The translations under genes were made by a program, and so were the position numbers. Under the pieces are notes generated by a model that had not been told where the DNA came from, did not search any database, and saw only the letters and a list, made by a program, of their open reading frames with translations. Of a stretch of 64,000 bases of DNA, positions 61,401 to 64,000 are shown piece by piece (the stretch's first letter is position 1; every line of letters starts with the position of its first letter). Source of the stretch: Liolophura sinensis (taxonomy: Eukaryota; Mollusca; Polyplacophora; Chitonida; Chitonidae); the NCBI RefSeq assembly GCF_032854445.1, contig NC_088303.1, forward strand, positions 3,667,501 to 3,731,500, read 5' to 3'.

Positions 61401-62962
61401 GTCACATCCTAAACTGCAGATTATTATTAAAGGAATAAGAACCAAGTGTTTCATGCATCCTTTAAGTGTTGGTAATATTCATTGAATAATGGATATTAAA
61501 GAGATTTTAGATTGTTGTTCAGTGGCAAGACGCTGCTTTTTCATAGCATGTGTACATGTATTCAAAAGGTTTTCCTAAAAGTGTGCAGTTGGTAGTAATG
61601 TTCCCTGATTATGTTTGGCAGTGACCTCTGTATTGTAACATATATCAGGTGGGCCTGAAAATATGATAACCCTCTAAAATTTGCATTTATTCAAATTGTT
61701 TGGAATGTAAGACTTTGATTTCATGCACATCAAAGGGATATTAAATACCTTTCATGACAACCTCAGCATCGTAAATGTAGAAGCTGTATTTTTCACTTCA
61801 AAAGGTGGTCAGACATAGGCGTGACAGGAGCACAGCATCCCATACGCTTCAGTGCAACTTTGACAATTCCTAGCTGTTTAAATAATATTTCACCCATTAT
61901 GGTGAAATTTTCATGAATATTCATTAAATATAAATGTGTGTGAAGTATCACAGTTTTATGCTTGAAACATTTTTGAATAACTGAATATTTAACGAAGGAT
62001 AGTATTTTCTCTAGCGTATCTATTAAACGTGCATGTTGCTGGATGATAGTAGTGTACACATATGTTTTTGTCTACAGATCGATAGGGTCCAACTTGAGAC
62101 AGGTTTCATACATGTATTTTAATATCAAAATCTTGATTTAATTTCAGTAAAATAGTTAAGTTCGATAAAATTATCTTCACTGGACTATGCAACCTGAATA
62201 TTGAAACATACAGCAGTGTGGCAACATTGTTTTCCTAGTTTGGCACAGACCAAACAAAATCAAGGGTTTTTTTTTTTTCTACTATACATAGTTTTACATT
62301 CCAAGTTTAAAATATCTGAATAAATTCTATGGTTGATGCAACACAGGCTTGTAGTACTTTGTTAGAATCTGTTGTATGAATGTAGCTTCCACTAAATTAG
62401 ATTGGTTGCTGTCTTGTGTAGGAACTATTAAATTCTCAGGTTGAAAAAGTAGAGTATTTTGTGAAACGCTAATTGTAACAAAATGTCGTACCATGGACGA
62501 GAACGCTGGAAGTGCACTGTGCACTGGACGTGTCTGCTTGTCTTCTCCATTCACTACTACATACATGTACTACATCAGTAACTCAGGAACCTCCCACCAA
62601 CGTGGTTGTGCTGAGTTCAAGTCCAGCTCATGCTGGCCTCCTTTCTCCCACCATGACGGTCATATAAGTGAAATATTCTCGAGTACGGCGTAAAACACCA
62701 ATCAAATAAATAAATACATACTATATAGTTTACTGGTAAGCTGGCACTAAGGGATCTCATCAACATGGTTCTTTTTCCTGATTTATTTCAGGACCTTCTC
62801 CAAGTGATGTCTGGTCAGCTCGCTCAGAACTTACGAAAACTTGTCAGATTTGCCACAAAGCACATCTACGAGTGTCGATTGTGCAGCCAGAAGGGATTTA
62901 TCTGTGAGATATGTAACAGTCCCCAGGTGATCTATGCATTTGAGACAGACACCACTGAAAGG
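37434..62962 (+). CDS. PLEKHM1: PLEKHM1-family RUN / Rubicon-homology adaptor protein (3' end beyond window)
   Basis: Sixteen exons join in phase except for one frameshift in exon 4: 37434-37458, 38727-38847, 39527-39605, 42509-42605, 45679-45758, 46698-46768, 51842-51973, 52545-53420, 54803-54960, 56377-56460, 58321-58422, 58758-58863, 59315-59437, 60433-60545, 60772-60903, 62792-62962 (about 823 codons). The start is MASFFGKKGPSSAEVKREAD. Residues about 30-197 form a RUN domain (VLEAVFLHGLK, CRAWVRVALNECLMESYVDA, YYKRTAYLRDPEE, LSYNSSVLNLWT), closest in my memory to PLEKHM1. Residues about 202-608 are a polar, disordered linker. From 609 a Rubicon-homology zinc domain follows (CKGCSRPIG, YYCYECHENEE, IPSRIVFNWDF, CRLCSQKGFICEICN). 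PLEKHM1 links Rab7, HOPS and LC3 for late endosome and autophagosome fusion. No exon with a PH domain is seen. The final CxxC/HxxC exon should lie to the right of the window. Confidence 0.9.
38222..38486 (-). repeat. SINE family 1, minus orientation, in PLEKHM1 intron 1
   Basis: Reversed tail (TTTGATTGGTGGTACACCAT), full body (reverse complement of the CCAGCATGAGCTGGACTTGA side) and reversed tRNA head ending GGCCACAGAGGCCCC. It is a nearly complete but diverged copy. Confidence 0.85.
38727..51973 (+). CDS. PLEKHM1: PLEKHM1 RUN-domain exons 2-7
   Basis: Exons 2-7 encode residues 9-201. The order is an N-terminal helix (IKKNITTEFSRALKTLQREH), DDLANSVCNVLEAVFLHGLK, FWQLAKKFTH, then after a frameshift DVVSQLNHLGQISSEVGMCR, then AWVRVALNECLMESYVDAMI, YYKRTAYLRDPEEPDILKSY and LSYNSSVLNLWTTAPLILSG. 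Each block has a counterpart in the same order in vertebrate PLEKHM1 as I recall it. RUN domains bind small GTPases such as Arl8 or Rab7. Three of the introns here (4, 6 and, just after the domain, 7) are occupied by minisatellites. Confidence 0.88.
39013..39060 (+). other. G-rich tract in PLEKHM1 intron 2
   Basis: Runs of G5, G4, G5, G7, G3 and G4 in 48 bp on the sense strand, about 165 bp downstream of exon 2, could fold as a G-quadruplex in DNA or pre-mRNA. Confidence 0.5.
39606..42508. other. PLEKHM1 intron 3
   Basis: A 2.9-kb intron with no coding exon seen. It contains a diverged family 2-like repeat at about 40925-41195, whose tail reads CCCAAGTAATGTTGGAAATG then ATGTTAAACCC, and a family 1 SINE just before exon 4. 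ORFs of 89-111 codons here lack any domain. Confidence 0.6.
42180..42440 (+). repeat. SINE family 1, 70 bp before PLEKHM1 exon 4
   Basis: The head GGGGGCCTCCATGGCCGAGG, the body with GGAAGGTCTGCCCAGTCACC, and the tail ending GTCAAATAAATAAATC match family 1 in order. It is diverged from the 13633 copy. Confidence 0.85.
42509..42605 (+). CDS. PLEKHM1: PLEKHM1 exon 4, carrying a +1 frameshift
   Basis: The exon begins in phase 0 after TTTGCAG as NFWQLAKKFTH, then meets four bases (AGTG, 42542-42545) where one codon is expected, and continues one frame over as DVVSQLNHLGQISSEVGMCR. The donor CGA|GTAAGT is in phase 0 only for the second frame. Kept in the first frame, a stop appears 12 codons later (GCCIPAESSRTN then stop). 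Both halves match the RUN domain, so this is one extra base (or two lost) rather than a wrong exon. Confidence 0.85.
42636..45592 (+). repeat. 23-bp minisatellite filling PLEKHM1 intron 4
   Basis: About 128 copies of CACCACCTGGTCCTGTGTACCAT with variants occupy 42636-45592, while the intron itself is 42606-45678. Only about 30 bp at the donor side and 85 bp at the acceptor side are not repeat. Since 23 is not a multiple of 3, each frame cycles through all three readings every 69 bp, giving long overlapping ORFs (MYHHHLVLCTITTWSCVPS and similar) that are not genes. Higher-order periods of about 490 bp and 161 bp are visible within it. Confidence 0.95.
46525..46680 (+). repeat. Degenerate SINE fragment before PLEKHM1 exon 6
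   Basis: It contains AGTAACTTGTCAAAGGTTGG and a tail TTTTGAGTATGGCATAAAGT ending GAATAAATAAAT, which resembles the family 1 or 3 tail. It ends about 20 bp before exon 6. Confidence 0.5.
46869..47125 (+). repeat. SINE family 1 in PLEKHM1 intron 6
   Basis: Head GGGGCCTCTGTGTCCAAGTA, B box region GTAAGTTCAGTCCAACTCAT, body GGAAGGTCTGCCAGCAACCT, and tail GAGTATGGCATAAAAAACAC with CAATTAAA. Complete but diverged. Confidence 0.85.
47225..48752 (+). repeat. 25-bp minisatellite in PLEKHM1 intron 6
   Basis: About 61 copies of ACTGCACTGTTACATCGCAC plus ATCAC. Variants such as CACCTCAC and TACACTTTTAC recur at multiples of 25 bp (for example 47781 and 47906), showing block duplications. ORFs of 94-117 codons (SHCTVTSHITLHCYIAHHTA) arise only from the repeat. 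Confidence 0.95.
49190..51627 (-). repeat. 87-bp satellite-like tandem array in PLEKHM1 intron 6
   Basis: About 28 copies of an 87-bp unit that contains TGATCTCAATGCTTCCTGTA, ACTGTATGTACACGTTA and GAGTGTGATCCAACAAAGAG. Copies are over 95% alike, so the array is young or homogenised. Since 87 is 3 x 29, the minus strand stays open for 486 codons (unit RSQYNVASLLDHTLTYSS then NVYIQLQEAL). It is antisense to PLEKHM1, lacks splice or promoter context, and is best read as a repeat. Each unit has an inverted repeat TTCCTGTAAC/GTTACAGGAA around an 11-nt loop, intact in many copies. Confidence 0.95.
51745..51832 (+). repeat. SINE family 1, internally deleted, 10 bp before PLEKHM1 exon 7
   Basis: CCGGTCAGCAACCTGCAGAT is followed at once by the tail GAAATATTCTTTTTTAGTTC and ACAAATAAATAATTAAAT; the region between is lost. 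The acceptor of exon 7 (ATTTGTAG) lies just after the tail. Confidence 0.7.
52063..52146 (+). repeat. SINE family 1, 3' fragment in PLEKHM1 intron 7
   Basis: TTTTCCCACCATGATGCTGG, CGTGAAATATTCTTGAATAT and the tail ACACTAATGAAATTAATAAA match the last third of family 1. Confidence 0.7.
52148..52367 (+). repeat. 23-bp tandem repeat in PLEKHM1 intron 7
   Basis: About 9.5 nearly identical copies of TCAAAGTGGCTGATATGAATATA. It begins right at the end of a SINE tail, so it may have grown from the SINE's 3' junction. Unrelated in sequence to the 23-bp array of intron 4. Confidence 0.93.
54498..54745 (+). repeat. SINE family 1 in PLEKHM1 intron 8
   Basis: A G-rich start (GGGAGGGGGGCGC), ACGCAGGAGCCTTTCACCAG, GTGTGAGTTCAAGCTCAGCC (B box), body, and tail GTAAGGCGTAAAACACCAAT with CAAATAAATAAA. 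The A box is deleted. Confidence 0.85.
55205..55700 (+). repeat. SINE family 2 with tRNA-like head in PLEKHM1 intron 9
   Basis: The head GGTGGCCTAATAGTTAGAAC and GGGATCAAACCTGAGTC looks like tRNA A and B boxes. The tail near 55650 reads TCATATGACTGAATAGTTAA then GTACAGTGTTGAACAT, a diverged form of the family 2 tail. It is not a functional tRNA: the stems do not pair well. Confidence 0.55.
56377..56460 (+). CDS. PLEKHM1: PLEKHM1 exon 10 with candidate LIR motif
   Basis: A 28-codon exon, SSQEGSTSCSEFELISTPFA and on, phase 0 at both ends. It contains E-F-E-L-I at 56407-56421 (FELI at residues 558-561), which fits the LC3-interacting core [W/F/Y]-x-x-[L/I/V] with an acidic residue and serines before it. 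Vertebrate PLEKHM1 has a LIR (core WVNV) in the linker between its PH domains. The assignment is by pattern only. Confidence 0.75.
57440..57693 (+). repeat. SINE family 2, diverged, in PLEKHM1 intron 10
   Basis: GCACTCAGCACTGAGAAGAT, GGCAGCAGCACGTTGTCACA, and the tail GTGAAAAATTGTTAAGTACG with ATGTAAAACACCAA appear in the order seen at 63530-63780. Confidence 0.6.
58321..62962 (+). CDS. PLEKHM1: PLEKHM1 Rubicon-homology (zinc) exons 11-16
   Basis: Exon 11 (SCVFCQKSNHANGIIDANPA and on) leads into exon 12 (MYESQIVIFGEICNEKGLDI, CKGC). Exons 13-16 then give CTFDGGYYCYECHENEEYYI, IPSRIVFNWDFRKHK, a helical region (LLRQQLCYVKSYLFTC, LYDHLHIYSLSDLLQ) and HIYECRLCSQKGFICEICNS with YAFETDTTER. Cysteine pairs CKGC, CYEC plus H, CRLC and CEIC are the zinc ligands of the family, shared by PLEKHM1, PLEKHM3, DEF8 and Rubicon. 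In PLEKHM1 and Rubicon this domain contacts Rab7. CSRPIG and IPSRIVFNWD favour PLEKHM1 over the others. The last zinc-ligand exon lies beyond the window. Confidence 0.9.
59012..59206 (-). repeat. SINE family 1, minus orientation, in PLEKHM1 intron 12
   Basis: Reverse-complement body (ACGATGGTGGCCAGCATTAA, GGAGGAAACCAGGCAGAGCC, GACAAAGCCAGCATGAGCTA) with an eroded tail and head. Confidence 0.8.
59895..60110 (+). repeat. tRNA-derived SINE of another family in PLEKHM1 intron 13
   Basis: GTGTCCGAGTGGTCTAAGGA resembles a Leu/Ser-type tRNA A-box region, and GGTCAAGGCTAGAATCCAGC a B box. A body with CCTCGCACCATAAACTGCTG follows. The tail does not match families 1 or 2. Confidence 0.5.
62577..62726 (+). 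repeat. SINE family 1, internally deleted, 65 bp before PLEKHM1 exon 16
   Basis: GGAACCTCCCACCAACGTGG, GAGTTCAAGTCCAGCTCATG, then directly TTTCTCCCACCATGACGGTC and the tail GTACGGCGTAAAACACCAAT with CAAATAAATAAATA. The tail is almost identical to the young copy at 13633, but the body has lost about 90 bp. Confidence 0.85.
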
Positions 62963-63010
62963 GTAAGAGTAGGCCTACAGTAGGAGCTGGACTCGTGAAG
63001 CTTTCAATGT

Positions 63011-63160
63011 TTGATCTGGTACAGGGTCAGTTTGTCACTATCTGCAGCACTCTTCAGTGTTTGATCTGGTACAGGGTCAGTTTGTCACTATCTGCAGCAC
63101 TCTTCAGTGTTTGATCTGGTACAGGGTCAGTTTGTCACTATCTGCAGCACTCTTGCTGGC
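63011..63160 (+). repeat. Three tandem 50-bp copies after PLEKHM1 exon 16
   Basis: TTGATCTGGTACAGGGTCAG begins at 63011, 63061 and 63111 with identical 50-bp units (the third differs only at its end). It starts 48 bp after the exon's donor. A 90-codon frame through it is a repeat product. Confidence 0.93.
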
Positions 63161-63479
63161 TTGTTTGACTAAGACATTGGTCAGAGACTCCCCATTGTTT
63201 TTTATTCAGCACTCATTTTATGGTAATTGGGTATGTTTAATTGGAGCATTGGAACCCTTTGCTCCACTTGTTGTTCTTGAATTTCCTTGCTCCAATTCGG
63301 TTTGTCCCTCTTCCTTGACCTTACCATGAATCAAATAAATAAACAATTCATCTGATCCTTTTCTCAGTATTTTGCATTGCTTTCTTGTTTTACCTTTCTC
63401 TTTGTTTTATTTTACATGTGCATGTATACGAATTGTCCTGATACACATGTACTTATGTACATTACAGCTCTTGTTACCT

Positions 63480-63785
63480 GTACCTGGGTTGAGTCATACT
63501 ACTAAAGACCTTAAAAATGGTACTTTGTGCTGCTTGGCTTGGTGCTCAGCACTGAGAGGTTAGAGCAAGAAAACAGGACTGGTTGGCCCAGTGTCAGTAT
63601 AATTTGACTGGGTGGGATGTCATGTCCAGTGATACTTCAGTGGCCGCAGTGCTTTGGCGACTGGCCATGCCACAGGAAGACACAGTACACGTATATAACA
63701 TGTAGACACACCTACTGACTCCTGGTAATACAGCTGAAAAATTGTTAAGTATGGCGTAAAACCCCAAGGATTCAATCATTAATTC
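63480..63785 (+). repeat. SINE family 2, well preserved
   Basis: B-box region CCTGGGTTGAGTCATACTAC, then AAGACCTTAAAAATGG, GCTCAGCACTGAGAGGTTAG, AACAGGACTGGTTGGCCCAG, GACTGGGTGGGATGTCATGT, and the tail CAGCTGAAAAATTGTTAAGT with ATGGCGTAAAACCCCAA. This is the best reference copy of the family in the window. Confidence 0.7.
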
Positions 63786-64000
63786 CTTTTACCTGTATGC
63801 TAGTCATTTGCTTCTTCTACCTTGTGTACATGTTGCTCCTCTGTTTGCCCTAGTCCATTTTGCTTCTCTGTTTGCCCTAGTCAATTTTGCTACCCTGTTT
63901 TGCTACAGCTGAAAAATTGTTAAGTATGGCGTAAAACCCCAAGGATTCATTCATTAATTCCTTTTACCTGTATGCTGGTCATTTGCTTCTTCTACCTTGT
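63731..64000 (+). repeat. 176-bp tandem duplication at the window end
   Basis: CAGCTGAAAAATTGTTAAGT and the following CTTTTACCTGTATGC...CATTTGCTTCTTCTACCTTG occur at 63731 and again at 63907. The duplicated block includes the family 2 SINE tail. Smaller repeats of CTGTTTGCCCTAGTC lie between. Confidence 0.85.

Overview
The window is nuclear DNA from an animal, probably a lophotrochozoan and most likely a mollusc. It has small phase-consistent exons with GT-AG introns, A+T-rich intergenic DNA, a Ty3/gypsy-type retroelement remnant, and many tRNA-derived SINEs. The commonest SINE ends in the conserved tail GGCGTAAAACACCAATCAAA plus (AAAT)n. The exact species cannot be read from the sequence.
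Layout, left to right. 1-1003: decayed Ty3/gypsy retrotransposon (RNase H and pol C-terminus fragments, polypurine tract, 294-bp 3' LTR). About 2280-4939, minus strand: five 5' exons of an outer dynein arm docking gene (ODAD3/CCDC151 type), continuing off the left edge. 8546-10909, minus: a three-exon, 210-residue serine-rich gene that I do not recognise. 10910-16998: intergenic, with a splice-donor-like minisatellite, a SINE with perfect target-site duplications, and an orphan 95-codon ORF. 16999-32518, minus: a complete 19-exon TMC (transmembrane channel-like) gene of about 697 residues. 32519-37433: divergent intergenic space with SINEs and a G-quadruplex-type tract. 37434-62962, plus: sixteen exons of a PLEKHM1-family gene (RUN domain, long disordered linker, Rubicon-homology zinc domain), running off the right edge. 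No PH-domain exon could be found in it.
The introns carry large minisatellites: a 15-bp array of about 2.2 kb in TMC intron 15; a 23-bp array of about 2.95 kb filling almost all of PLEKHM1 intron 4; 25-bp and 87-bp arrays in PLEKHM1 intron 6; and another 23-bp array in intron 7. Arrays whose unit length is a multiple of 3 give long open frames on both strands, and other unit lengths cycle through all three frames. These are repeat artefacts, not genes.
Function. ODAD3 acts in docking outer dynein arms on ciliary axonemes, TMC proteins are mechanosensory or ion-channel-like membrane proteins, and PLEKHM1 is a Rab7/HOPS/LC3 adaptor for late endosome and autophagosome fusion. They are neighbours, not an operon. 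The points most worth a second look are a one-base frameshift inside the PLEKHM1 RUN domain, the lack of PH exons with a candidate LIR motif, an 87-bp satellite copy whose hairpin loop is exactly inverted, minisatellites and duplications built on splice-donor sequence, and an RFX X-box-like palindrome beside the TMC intronic array. No clearly novel multi-gene system was found.
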